Source of the DNA: Bryoerythrophyllum caledonicum
Lineage: Eukaryota > Streptophyta > Bryopsida > Pottiales > Pottiaceae
DNA: 64,000 nucleotides
Direction of reading: 5' to 3'
NCBI GenBank assembly: GCA_963971425.1
Contig: OZ020514.1
Location: 28,570,602-28,634,601, forward strand
Below are positions 33,118 to 44,619 of the stretch, piece by piece (position 1 is the first letter of the stretch; the number at the start of each line of letters is the position of its first letter). The position numbers and the translations under genes were made by a program. Below the pieces are notes generated by a model. The model was not told where the DNA came from. It did no database searches and saw only the letters and a program-made list of their open reading frames with translations.

Positions 33118-35058
33118 CTAATATCCGCCCATTACTTGGTAGAAGAAGTTTCGTATACCAACATGGTCCGCGGTGATTCTCGATATGAGCTTCTTGGCCA
33201 CTTGTACAATTTCTTTGTGGTCATTTTCCCAACCAAATTGCCAACTCCACAGCAAATCTTCTCCCCACTTTTGAGCATGGGCATCCCCAGGTGCAGTCTC
33301 CGGGTTCAACTCCAACTAGGTGGCATGTAGATGGTGAGGCCAAACAAATCATACAAGCGCCTATGAAACGGTGCTCTACACTTTAGGCAAAATCTACGTG
33401 TCAAGATACCACCTAGAAGATACACTGGTTGGTATAAACACCGACACGTGCCAAGAGCATATGCACCTTCTGGCCCGAAAGGATTTAAACAAACCACGCA
33501 AGCATCTTCATTTTGTGGAAGCTTGCTCATATTGGCCATAACTTGCGTGCTTCCACGTTTCCGCTTGGTCGAAGGACATGAGAAGACATAGTCTCTGCGT
33601 GGTCCCTCCTCAACTTTGCCCAATCAATAGATTAACCATTAAGCATTGGCAATTCAGTTGGAAACATCTCATCGATGTATGCTCAAGATGTGAGTCCAAA
33701 GTCACGGCGCGTATTATTAGTAAGATATTCGATGTCAATCTTCTCGACCTATATTGCAATTTGCCTCGCACGGTCAACATTCAAGATGCATGCCACCTTC
33801 CATTGATAATACTGCTTGCCCACTAATATAATCCTTTTTGGAAGGATTTCATTTGCACTACGAAGCTGAACTAGTTCTCTACTTCGATTGGGTGGGGAAA
33901 ACGACAGAGAATCCTTGGTGCCGATGGAATCTACGAATGGCAGCGCAGCTTTAGTCGGCGGCGGTAGAAAAACCGTCGGACGACTAGCAGCGCGTTGACG
34001 CGATGGTCCCGTCATGGTCTCTAGCAAGCAGCTAGTAATAATGCCAACCAGATTTTGAGAATTTTGTCTTCTACACCTGAATTGCAGCTTAAGGTTTTGA
34101 ATCTCTTCTTGGAGACGTTGAATCATCTCATCCTTCAAGCTTACAGTTTCCAATATAACTCCTGGTGAGCATCGACGGTCGTACTTCCGGACCCTAATGC
34201 TACATGTCTGGTGTTGGAAGTGGTGACTACGACATCCATCATTGGCATTTCATCCATAACATGGAAGGGTTCTTCATCTCCAACACCCCCAAGGCTTGCT
34301 ATGGGTTCATCATCGCCAACATGATTTACGATTGGTAAATCTACTTGGCCACCTCCTTGAACCATCAAAAGTCCGGCTTGATGGAGCTTCACTTGTTGCC
34401 GCTTTTTTCGTGAAGCACGTGCCAGTGCAGAACTCGATGAACGCCGACCTACACGTCCATCTGAGTCCGAATCAAGTGAAGAATCTGACTCTACTAGAGG
34501 TACTTCTTCTGGGCCATACGTTTTATGTGGCCCTAATGCTGCAAAATGAAACACTAGATGCTGCTCCTTAGGAACATCGGCATGCATCCACAGCCTCGGC
34601 ATTTTTGGAGTTTTCCGCACAGTCCTCCAATCCACTCGCTTATTGAGAATGACCTTTGCATATACCATGCAATCGAGATAGAGGGGACAATCATTGCGGG
34701 GCATGAATTCGAGCTCGTATATGTATTCGTGCGCTTGGAGGGCACGAGTACAAAAATGCTCGTTGATGCAATACTTCAAATTCATCTTGTTTGTGCGATG
34801 ATTTATCAAATGGCGGTGTGGAAGAAACATCTTCGACAAGTGGCACCACTTGATGTAATCCTCGCAAGTGAGGAGAGACCATGGCGATGGCTCATCTTGC
34901 CAACCCACGAATGCAATTTTCGTTGGATTGTTGAACAAGTGCATCCGCTTCTTCTGGAGTTTCCTGTGCCTTGGCCTATCCTTGTCTTTCTCTCTCTTCC
35001 TTTGCGCGGTAAACATTGGTGGTTGTTGTTGGGCTTCCGGCTCACTCTCACTTTCCAT
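33118..35058 (-). pseudogene. R5: GW/RING family gene, RING ligands lost
   Basis: The start at 35058 (MESESEPEAQQQ) leads into the family domain: MHLFNNPTKIAFVGW, WCHLSKMFLPHRH, LNKRVDWRTV. A Ser-rich linker follows. After a frame change near 34150 comes a coiled coil (LKDEMIQRLQEEIQNLKLQ). The RING near 33500-33350 has CVVC and CLKC, but the middle reads CRCLYQPVYL where R1 has CEHLYHPFCL, so a His and a Cys ligand are gone. The tail WSWQFGW and RNFFYQV matches R1. Several stops after 33750. It faces K3 head to head, as R1 faces K1. Confidence 0.7.
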
Positions 35059-35882
35059 AGCGGAACATTCTAAAAAAATCTACCAAAATATCCGTTAACT
35101 ATGCTAAGCTCTAACTCAAAAAAAACAAAAAAAAATTACCACCTTGGATTTCAAAATAATCCAAGGTAGTGATGTTAATTAATTCAAACCGTGAACAAAT
35201 GTGATGCAATACGTCGTTAGTGTGCAATTCAGGAGCCCCAATCAAAGATCAAGCCATCAGCCATCTTAAAAAGATAGTTAAAGGCCACGATTTCCAATTG
35301 GAGTTTGTGAGATGGGTTGGGCGCGCGCGGCCATTAATACCTACATGCGAGCGCGCACGCGGCATGCTGATTGGGCGCATGCCGTATGGGGACTGGGCGC
35401 GTATGCTGGCGTCTTGCGCGTACGAGTTGGGGTCTTGGGCATAGGATAGGGGGCCTCGCGTGTACGATCTCGGGTTAAGCGCGTGGAATCTAAGGCCGGG
35501 CGCAACCCAGAACGGATCAGGCGCGTGCGAGTCAGGGCCAGGCGCGTGCGGGAATGGGCCTGGCGCGTGCACGAACGGGCCGGGCACGTGCGGGAACGGG
35601 ATGGGCGCAAGCGTCAATGGGCCGGGCGCAAGCGGGAACTGGCCGGGCGCGTGGCGTCAAGGTCAGGCGCATGCGGACGCGCATGTGAGGGGCCGGTTTA
35701 TCATTTCACTATAAATGGGACAGATTATAATCTCAAATCACATAGGCTCCTCTCAAGTGGCTCCTTGTCCTTGTACTATTCGTACTTTGCTAGGATCTAA
35801 GAGGGGGGCCACCACACATTAAGGGGGGGAGATTTTGATCTTTTTTTTTTAATCTAGTTTGTCTAGGATTGTGATTATTGCA
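35059..35882. promoter_or_regulatory. Spacer between the divergent R5 and K3 genes
   Basis: This corresponds in position to the K1-R1 spacer, but instead of GACGTC palindromes it holds the 21-bp array 5. A short hairpin (CTTGGATTTCAAAATAATCCAAG, in part) lies near 35142-35166. A promoter role is inferred from the gene arrangement only. Confidence 0.35.
35310..35700 (+). repeat. 21-bp GC-rich array 5
   Basis: About eighteen units, the most regular in the window near 35520-35680. There the unit CAGGCGCGTGCGGGAATGGGC repeats exactly every 21 bp with small changes. It lies between R5 and K3. Confidence 0.85.
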
Positions 35883-37468
35883 ATGGCCACTGATTGTAAT
35901 AGTGGAAAGCATCTTGGATATGTTGATTTAGATGCTCGAGATGCATCTGAGCTTCTACCTACTAGCGTTGCAGAGTCGAGCCGCAATCCTTCCGATGAAC
36001 TGACGGCACCATCGAAGACGGCGAAGCAAAAAATGTCCGCACACGAGAAGGATGCAGATTATCCACCAAAGGAGTATACCACATTTCTTTGAGGTGTGGC
36101 AATACAATATAACCTTCGATGGTGTGAAACTGACGTGGTGCGATTCCGTCAAGTTTATTTGGAGAAGGGAGAGCCAGGAATCATGTGCCTACAGGCCGAC
36201 CTCTAGTCAAAATTTGAGCGCGCTCTGGAGAGTTCTGAATTGTACAAGGATGCATACAACATGCACGACTATGCCTCATTCATGGAGAGAGTAATCACTC
36301 AATGTACAAGTAATGCATCGCATGTATTTGATTGTGAGGTGAAAAAACCTCGCGGGGGCCAGCATCAGCCTCAAGACTTGGAACTCCGCAAGTTCCTTGA
36401 AGGTGTGAAGACCACCATTGGCAGGTCTTCAAGCTCTCGTACAAGAGGCATGCCTTGAAATGAACAAGCAATGAAGTCGGCCATGGAGGCACATATGTTG
36501 CACAACACGCAATTTGTTCCATAAGATATCAGAGTTTATGGACATTCCGGATGTGATGTCGTTGGTGGATTTAGAAAGGTTCCAAAGGTCTGCATCGTGG
36601 GTGTAAGAGCCATTTTGGCATACATGGAGTTTGCCGGGAAAATGCCAACGACGTCTCATCCGAAGGAGAAATTTAGACAAGGATCTCACGAGGCCATGAT
36701 ATGTCATGTTGCACACCCAGGACTTATAAAGTTTTGGGCAGTGAATACGAAGAATATGGAGGCGTACACATTGTAGTAGAATGGTGGTAGCTGGGCCCAT
36801 TTTATAACCGTTGATTCAAAGGCAAATCTGGCGGCTTCGAGCAACTCAATCCTTTCAGCTCCATACATTTCAGCGGAGGATACTGTACAAATTTTAGCCT
36901 TTCAGAAGAATAGAGCAAGACTTGTTTGGGCTTTGATGTGCACCATGGCCCAAGTCCACAAGGCAAATGTCATTCACAATGACATCGCTCCTACAAACGT
37001 GCTTCTCCACTTTCCTCCAGAGAAACCACGGTCGGTCTTCATTGGCGTTTTAGATTGGAGAATTGCGAGCCGAGTATCACACAAAGAGCCTTCAAAATAT
37101 GGATTCCGGACTGAGAGGGAGCTTGACAATCAACGCCGTAGACGACATTGGGTAGCTCCAGAGTTGTTTTACAAATTCAGCCGACAAGATTCGGAAATGG
37201 CATTGGATGTGATGCAGCGGCGACACCAATACACCCAGCTTGCCGATTCGTACTCCGTTGGGTGGATGGCTAGAGCAATTTGGGGAAAGAACCTGGCTCA
37301 GCATTCTTCAAATCAACCGTCAACTACGCAGCTTTTCAAGTGAAGATCGACAAGTTACTGGAGCGAGATCCAATCAAACGTCCAACACTCTCCAAAGTGG
37401 TTGACGAGCTAATGGCTAAATCATTCAACTTTGAAGTTCCGGACGCTTGCTTCCGCTATGAGATATAG
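35883..37468 (+). pseudogene. K3: kinase-like pseudogene, full length
   Basis: One frame runs from the ATG at 35883 to about 37280 with stops at 36090, 36204, 36456, 36522, 36774 and 36777, then shifts by one base in a G run near 37287 and ends at 37468. The kinase parts match K1: EFAGKMP (Lys motif), VIHNDIAPTNVLLHF, GVLDW and WVAPELFY, then PIKRPTLSKVVDEL. At 36774-36779 two TAG codons stand where K1 has Trp-Trp (TGG TGG), direct evidence of G-to-A change. The 3' two thirds are nearly identical to K2, so K2 is a truncated inverted copy. It is divergent with R5. Confidence 0.8.
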
Positions 37469-38007
37469 CAATTTTGACTTAGCATTTTGATAGTGAAGGC
37501 AAATTGTTGATCATTTTGCAATATGTACTAGCATTGTGTTGAAACCGTGTGTTTTGCCTATCTCGTGATAAATAAAAGATTAACATTTTTCATACACATT
37601 GCGACATGAAGCTCATGCATATTAAGCAGTGAGAGCGCGTGTGACCCCTGAATTCCATACCCGTACACGCGCGCCCCAAACGCCACATGCCCGGCCCAAC
37701 CCCCTCCACGAACGCGCTCAGCCCCCCCCACGCACGCGCGCAGCCCGTCCACTAACGCGCCCAACCCTGAACTCGCGCACGCGACCTTGATGAGACGCAC
37801 CAGCCTCTCCAGGTTTGCGTCTAGACCTTCATCGCGCACGCCTGGCCCCTTGCGGTACGTGCCTCATCCCTCTCTATATGCGTCTGACCCCTCACGATAC
37901 GCGCGCGATCCTCCCCTGTATGCACCCAGCCCCTAACGGTATGCGCTCAATCCTCTCTTGTATGCGCCAGGCCCCTTAAGTACCTGCCCAGTCCTTCCAT
38001 GTATGCG
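36716..38007 (+). repeat. Inverted duplication, copy 2
   Basis: The counterpart of 10443-11735 in opposite orientation. At 38003-38007 the array reads on without interruption, whereas copy 1 is split there by the LTR of element B. This copy keeps the pre-insertion state. Confidence 0.85.
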
Positions 38008-38095
38008 CATGGCCCTTCTCGGTATGCGCCCGACCCATCTCTGTACGCGTCCACCCCCTTCACGCGCCCGCCCTAGTCTACACGCGCGCGACCGT
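37640..38095 (-). repeat. 21-bp GC-rich array 6
   Basis: The reverse-oriented array, about twenty units, 3' of K3. Its right part, absent from array 1 because of the element B insertion, runs into CGACCGTGTTG near 38095. Confidence 0.8.
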
Positions 38096-38260
38096 GTTGT
38101 TGACGTGTCAGCCACGTAGTCGCCTTCGTGGTAGTGGGTAAATTGATTTACCTTGAGTCATGGTCAAACTAGGATTGACCCTTATCGGACGGATAGCATC
38201 CTTTATTGGACGGACAATTGGATAGACGGACAGACAACCAAACAAACATGAGAGAACTAT
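38096..38260 (-). mobile_element. Possible hAT-type terminus next to array 6
   Basis: Read on the minus strand from about 38256 it gives GGTTGTCTGTCCGTC, then GGACGG-related units and a TTGACC segment, and then the array. This is the same order as at 19824-20400. The first bases are not CAGGG, so the end is either degraded or belongs to a relative. Confidence 0.35.
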
Positions 38261-39891
38261 TGTTCTCTCTCCAACTAATAAGTAAAAATTAACTAACTAC
38301 CACAGACAACCTTACTAGTTTGCTATCCTATTCATCCCTTGATATACCATCCGTATCCTTCCGGGTCCTGGGTAGCTTGAGACATAATTTCTTCCGATGA
38401 AGTCGAGTGCCTTTGATCATGTTTTGTATTAGTGGCCATATTTCTCACTGCCTTGTGACATAAAGTGGCTAGAAACCCACTACCTCGTAACTCATAGTGG
38501 TTGGACATCTACTCCTCCTACTCTGCTAACCGGTGGTTGATTTGTTGCCGCTAGACCCACACTCTCACATCATCCGGATGGCCTTCTGGATGCGGTCATG
38601 CAGAGGTTGATCCGGACTACAACAACATTCCGGTTGGTACTATGGTGGTTCTAGTGAATGAGTATTATTGTTTTGTAAATAGACTTCCTTCTAGACATGC
38701 ACATCGCGGTTTTTCCTATCGTAAGGGGATATTGCGGCCTCAACCAAAATCCGGGTTCACACGAGTATTCCGTGCCCTAGGAACTACCAAGTCCACCCGT
38801 GCAGTACGTTCTTTCCTCCCTCCTGGCTACTTTTGGTCCCTGTAGGCTGTCAGGTCCCTACCTAATCTCTCCTACAACTCTTCCGAGCGATCTTCCAATG
38901 CAAGCCCCAACCAATTGTTCTAAATGCAACCCTTGCAATACTCATACATAAGAACTTAAATCACAATATACCAACCACAATGGATCCGTTCCCTCACAGC
39001 AAAGAAAACTTAATCACCACAAGTTCAAGAAGAGAAAATGTCATAGATGGAAAATACTCTTCATTAGAGAAAACAAGATGATTATTTTACTAAAACTCTT
39101 CTATTAAGTACTAACTAAACTCCTGAATCTAAATTCTATCTTATCTGCTTGAAATCCGAGAAATCTTATCTTAAAAGTGAAAAAATCTTATCCCTGAAAA
39201 TCCGGATTCAAATCTCAGATCCAATTTTATGGATCTGAGATCCGGTTTTTTCGCTCCTAACTAATAAACAAGTTAAGGATATTCTTTAGTCTAGGGTTTG
39301 GTAGTCGGGTGCAACCTTGAGCCCTATCGTTAATTGGTGCTAAACCTAGCTAACTGAAGACCCTAACTACTGAATAATTTGGTTCTTCTTCCTAAGACTC
39401 CTACGCTTAGGATTTACCTCTGTTGCGGCAGCGCTGGTATCTAGCTGCTCTAGAGTAAACGGTGGTGGCTCCGGCGTAGACTCGGGCTCCTTGTCCTTCT
39501 GCCCGGAAGAAGTTTTCAGATCTCCCGTTGTTGGTGTGCTAGTCTGTGGTGAAGGTGACTCGATTCAAGATTTGGGTAGGTCTCGAAAACTTCCGCTGAA
39601 GCTGACAACCATGTCAGTCACTGCTTGGCTGCGAAGTGGAGGAGTCGCCTGCAGTTTAACTGGGGAGGGAGACTCAGACGGAATCCGGAAGGGCAGAGTG
39701 GGTTTTGCGAGAGGCTCTCCGGCACGACACTCTGCCACTTCTAGAGGGTCTCCGTGCTTGGGAAAGCACCTTGCTCTAGCTCATCGGAGAGGCCTAATCC
39801 GAAGTCCCAATGAGGTCATTGAAACCTCCGCTGGTGTCTATGGCATTCCAGCTGCACGTCCGGGTGGAGTTCCGGATGGCCCGGCTCTTGC

Positions 39892-41348
39892 CTATGTCTC
39901 AAGTGTTGCCTTCGAAGCTGGAACCTCAGGTGCCCTTGGAGCTGCGGGGGCCAGGTTTTTCACCAGCTCTTGCATCTTGCTCGAGGTCTCTTCCATCTTC
40001 CGGTTGTGGTCCTGGAGAAATCGGATGATCCGCCCTCTATTGAGCTTCTCATTTTTCTCCAGACTCTCAAAGTAGAGGAGAACCCGATTGGCGGTGTGGA
40101 CCGGAAAGTCGAGGGCGGGCGAACTTTTGTCAAGGCTTGAGCAGAGATCTTTGATTCCGCCTCGGCTCTCGCTTGTTGGGCCTCCTCTATAGAAGCCTTC
40201 GTTTGCTCCACCCAGTTTCAAAGTCGGACATTGCTCTGGGTGAGGATGGTCTACTGTTGTTCCTGCTGTTGGACCAAGGTTTCCTTGGTCATTAGCTTCT
40301 TAAGACGTGGAATGAGATCCACGGAGTTGTTTATCCCCACCTCTTCCATGATGGCCATTATCATGGCCATTTGCTCCCGGATCTCTCCATCCTAGATCAT
40401 GGTCCGCCAGACCACATGCAAGTAGAGCTCCGAAAGAGCCTCCGAAGTGCGGCCGATCATCTTAAAAAAAAAGGTGGATCCCGGCTCATCTCCACAACTG
40501 TAGGGTTCGGCCGGTGGTGCTGCGGAGGGTGGTACCTTGATCAAGCTCTGGGTCTCCATCTCTTCCGGAGGCTGGCTTGGACATGCGGGTTCCGGAGTCT
40601 TCTGGATTGGCGAGCTCCGCTTCCGGGATCTCTTGGTGACGAGCGGGGATGATGTTTGCAACTTTGAGTCTTCAAAGTCCTCCTCCTCGTCCTCCGTCTC
40701 CCACCCATCGTAAGATCAGATGCTCAGCAGTTTGTTAAACTCGTCATGTTCCTCTGGACTCAACATCTTCTTTTTGGCGTACAGATGCGCCACGTAAGTT
40801 GAGAAGGGCATTGCAGTCTTCCGGGCCTTGGGAAGGTTCTTGGCCATCCGGTTGACCTGGTCTCCCATCGGGGTCGCCCTGTCCAGTGTATGTTTTCCTC
40901 TCATTGCTCCCAAGAATAGACTAGCTAACTTTGCCACTAACTTCTTCGGTTTCTTCGGATGGAAGATAGGGTTTAAGAAGGCGATGACTAACCTAGCGTC
41001 CAGATTCGTAAGGTCGCCAAAGACGTACTCGTCCTTAGGGTTGGTCTTCTGCAGGAATTCTCCCTTTAGCAGGTCATCATTGCGCTCCGCCACCTTGACT
41101 ACCCTCTACCGGTAGCCATAGGTGTCCCTCCATGTCGCGCCTGTCCACTCTTCCGGATGAGCCCAAAAACGTCCGTCGTACTGGTTCGGCGGCTTCGCCA
41201 CGAGCTCCGTCACCACTGCCTCACTCTGGAATTTCCACGGCGCTCCGAGAAGTCCGTTGCATCCCATCATCTCCAAGTAGCTCTCTAAAACCCTAAATTC
41301 TTCCTCCAAAGTTGGCAGCTACGACGCCACCTTTTGGAGTAGTGGGGT
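39892..41348 (-). pseudogene. C2 gag-like protein (main part)
   Basis: Matches C1: LDARLVIAFLNPIFHPKK, FSTYVAHLYAKKKMLSPEE, and near the end RIIRFLQDHNRKMEE. In-frame stops occur near 41310, at 41106 and 40716, then more decay with a frame change near 40150. The acidic linker (ETEDEEEDFED) and a Lys/Pro-rich part are kept. Function as for C1. Confidence 0.6.
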
Positions 41349-43290
41349 TGTAGTAAAGAGATGTGATTTTTTTGAAGATTAATTGTCTTTTCAGTGTGAA
41401 TAGGGTAAAAATAGAACGTTAGTTTACAAATAGTCAGCTAAGGTGTGAACTTTCACTTTATTTTTTGGATAGTGTGAAGTCTAGTAGTCGACGGTTAATG
41501 GCGGTTGAGATATGAATAGACACCGTGGTAGTTTCGGTAGTTACAAGTTTTATAGTTAAGATCCGAGATACCAATAGTCACAAAAGAATGATAAAACGCC
41601 TTCTAATGAAGGTGAACACACCTTATTTTCATGCTCAAGAGTGTTTCCTAGGTTGGTGTGTGTAATACTTAATTTTTGGAATACAAGCCTAGCTTTGTTT
41701 ACTGGACTACTTGTCAATGTGTTGAGTTAATGCTGAGTAGATTGATCTGGGGTTGGTGATTGATGCTATAGTAGAATGGAGCAAAATGACTAATTGTGGA
41801 AGTAAATTACTTAAGACAAATGGTATTTGACTTTGCAATTTGAGTCTGATTCAGCTGTGTTGAGTGTTGCACAAAGAACAAGACATGTAATCAGACAAGT
41901 ATTCTAAAGCATCATCCCTCGGAAGACGAATTGTCATAGTGACAAGATATTCATAATAAACTTCCATAATTACTCGCAGACAATTAAGATGGAAGTGAGC
42001 ATAGTAAAGGTAATTTGTTAAGTAACACAACTAAGGAAATCCAGTGTCATACTTCAACATATTATTGGACAATTTGTGGAAATACTTTGTCAATAATCAC
42101 TGTTGTCAATTCCATGTAAACAAAGAGTGGTAAAAGTACAATGTTGAAGCGACCAATAGTCTTGTATGGCTTCAGTAATGTAAAACTTTAATCCACTGAG
42201 AACAATCAGAGAAGTTGATATAAGTAGTGCATATAAGATTGTGTCATACTAATTTATACATAAACATTGTTGAGAGAATTTATGTCTATGAGTGAGATAA
42301 GGATTGATCACCCTTGAGCGTAAGATAAAGTAAACCATAGTAATTTTCTCAATTAAGAATTATGTCATTATAGTATGAAGAGAAGCATTAAAAGATCATG
42401 TGAAGCACACGTGATAATTAAAGTTAAGTAACACAACTAAGGAAAACATGACAAATAATAAAGGTATGTGAGGGATAATATTGTAAACCATTGAAGGTTA
42501 AGATTATGGAGCTATGAGCACACCCAGATAGTATGGAGAAGTTATAAAGTGACCATATTGTCATGAGTTGGGAGAGAATTCCCTTTTAAAGTTTGGCTGA
42601 GTGCACATCAAGTCAGACTAAATTAAGATAAATAATTATCTATATAATTATGTCCAATGAGTAGAGACATAAAACAAGACCATTTGCCATAATGAAGTGT
42701 TAGTGGAAGGATTTATAGATTATAGATGAAATCAGAGTGACCATTAAGAAAGAGATAAGATTTAATGGTTGACTAGTGCCTTCAAGAATGGATGCTTTGG
42801 CGGGCAAACTGGAATGACTAACTTTGGAGGCCGACCAGAGGAGCCCAAGTGGGAAGTCACAATAGAAATTTAATCTCTGAAACCCATGGCAAAGTAGAGT
42901 AGATAAGATAAATGTGAACATAATAATTAAGGTACCTAGTAATTAGGATTAAAGATAGATTGTGCAAGACAAATTGTATCACACACAAAACCACGTGTCA
43001 AGACTATTTGTGTCTTATTAGATGAAAGAACCTACCTAACAACAATTGTATGCTTGAACACTAATTGACTGTAAGAGTGTAGTGTGCACTCACGGGACAA
43101 GCACAAGGGATAATTAAAACACCAACAATGGATTATACGCTATCCTAAGCAAGCTAAAACATAAACAACATTCCTATCTAACATATGACCTTAGTTGTTT
43201 AACGATAGACTGATTTAGCCTCTCCTAGATCCCCCTCTAGAGAATTGTCTTGGATTGTTTTTTCTTTGCAAGACAAAATTCTCTTCTACA
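41349..43290 (+). repeat. Solo LTR of element B family
   Basis: 1942 bp starting TGTAG and ending CTACA, alignable over its length with 10442-8480 (for example CAGTGTGAATAGGG near the start and TAACATATGACCTTAG near the end) but clearly diverged. No primer site or coding region adjoins it, so recombination between two LTRs probably removed the rest. The flanking five bases (GGGGT and AGGGC) no longer match. Open reading frames inside are chance. Confidence 0.8.
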
Positions 43291-43740
43291 AGGGCTCCAG
43301 CGGTTGGAGTATTGCCCTTCTTCTCGCCATCCGGCCCCACCTCTCGATGTGCTTGCGCGTCGCACTAGTTCCAGAAACCCTGCACGCACTGACCTTCCAA
43401 AGTCCCTCGTTTCTAGTCTACTTCTGTGCTAGAGAATCAGAAGAGTAAAGGCGTAGGGAAGCAAAAGAGAGTAGAGAGCGCCGAAAACAACAAACGAGAA
43501 TGATGGCGCTCTTCTCTAGTAGACGAGTTATAAATCCAGCACAATGTACGGATACCGTTGGGGTCATGATGACAATTCCGGATCCGGATATCATCTGGAC
43601 CGGCACAACCGATTTCGGACTCCACCGTACTCCGATTTCCAGACTTCCAGTAAAGTACCGGAACTGTCATGTTCAAGGATGTCGGTTTAGTAGAGAAACC
43701 TTATTCCTACCTAGGAAACACCATATCCATTAAATTGGGA

Positions 43741-44619
43741 GACGGGGGGTCTTCCAAAATAATAACTTCGGTAGAATCGACCTAAATGTGCATTTTAATT
43801 ATAGTGAATTTGTGCAATAGACGTTTTTAAAATAGCTACAATTTTGGTGTCTACTAAATTGGGAGGCAAAGATTTACGTTTTAAACTCTATGGATATAGA
43901 AGATGTTGGTGTGCATGTGAAGCTCTATGCGACATTAATGTGAGTCTACGTATAAAACTTACAAATCCGTAAATAATACCACACGTTGAAGTCCATAGCA
44001 ATGAATACGTTTCATGTACCATTAAAATTAGTGTACATGTTCAAGTTGAATCGAGTTAAAAGTGTGCCAACAATGCATATGCATGTATAGCCATCGATAT
44101 AGCAAAGGAAAAATCTCCAAGCAATAAAGCTGAATCATTCCACTACATTTTGTGGACAAGTTCAGCTCGAATCAACCAAAAAGTGCGCGAGTACCTCAGA
44201 TGTGTGTTTAGCAATTTAAATACTAAATATTTTCATTCATAATCAATGAAATTATCAAAATGACAATTGGAATTTGTGTTCATGATCAGGTCTCTTGATT
44301 TTGAAAGAGCAGTGTATGCAAAAAGTATAGGCTCATGAGGAAATGAATCAAACAAAAAGAGCACTACATTGATGAAGTATTGAAATGCATCATGGTACAA
44401 ATAACATGTGTTGCACTTTCAGCACGGCACGAGCTGAAAGTGCACTCCGACACCTCCCATTCGTCAACACATCAATGCGCACAACTTTGTATATATAGTC
44501 TAGACATTTAAGAGTAAATGGACGTAGACATAGTGAACTCGACTCGAGCTGAATGCTTATAATATGATTTCAAATATGAATTTCACTCACAAAATAAACA
44601 CTTATAACAACATACTATG
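43741..44619. repeat. Intergenic DNA with the first 31-bp palindromes
   Basis: No gene is visible. Palindrome copies or halves lie at about 44162, 44416-44446 (GCACTTTCAGC...GCTGAAAGTGC, a variant with perfect arms) and 44535-44553. Confidence 0.6.

Larger units (their letters stand above)
38270..43740 (-). mobile_element. Repeat C2: gag-like retroelement relic split by a solo LTR
   Basis: The second copy of C1. The non-coding block is at 38270-39400 and the gag-like gene at 39892-41348. The first 13 codons lie beyond the inserted LTR, at 43291-43330 (MARRRAILQPLEP, matching MAKKKRTD of C1). The 5' flank at 43430-43700 resembles 32690-32960 of C1. The insertion of the 1.94-kb LTR explains the gap. 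Confidence 0.6.

Noticed and set aside
42700-42921. Short open frames within the solo LTR and the LTR of element B
   Set aside because: The two LTR copies do not share these frames.
43245-43733. Plus-strand frames in the 5' flank of C2
   Set aside because: They overlap the minus-strand start of the C2 gag-like gene and have no counterpart in C1.
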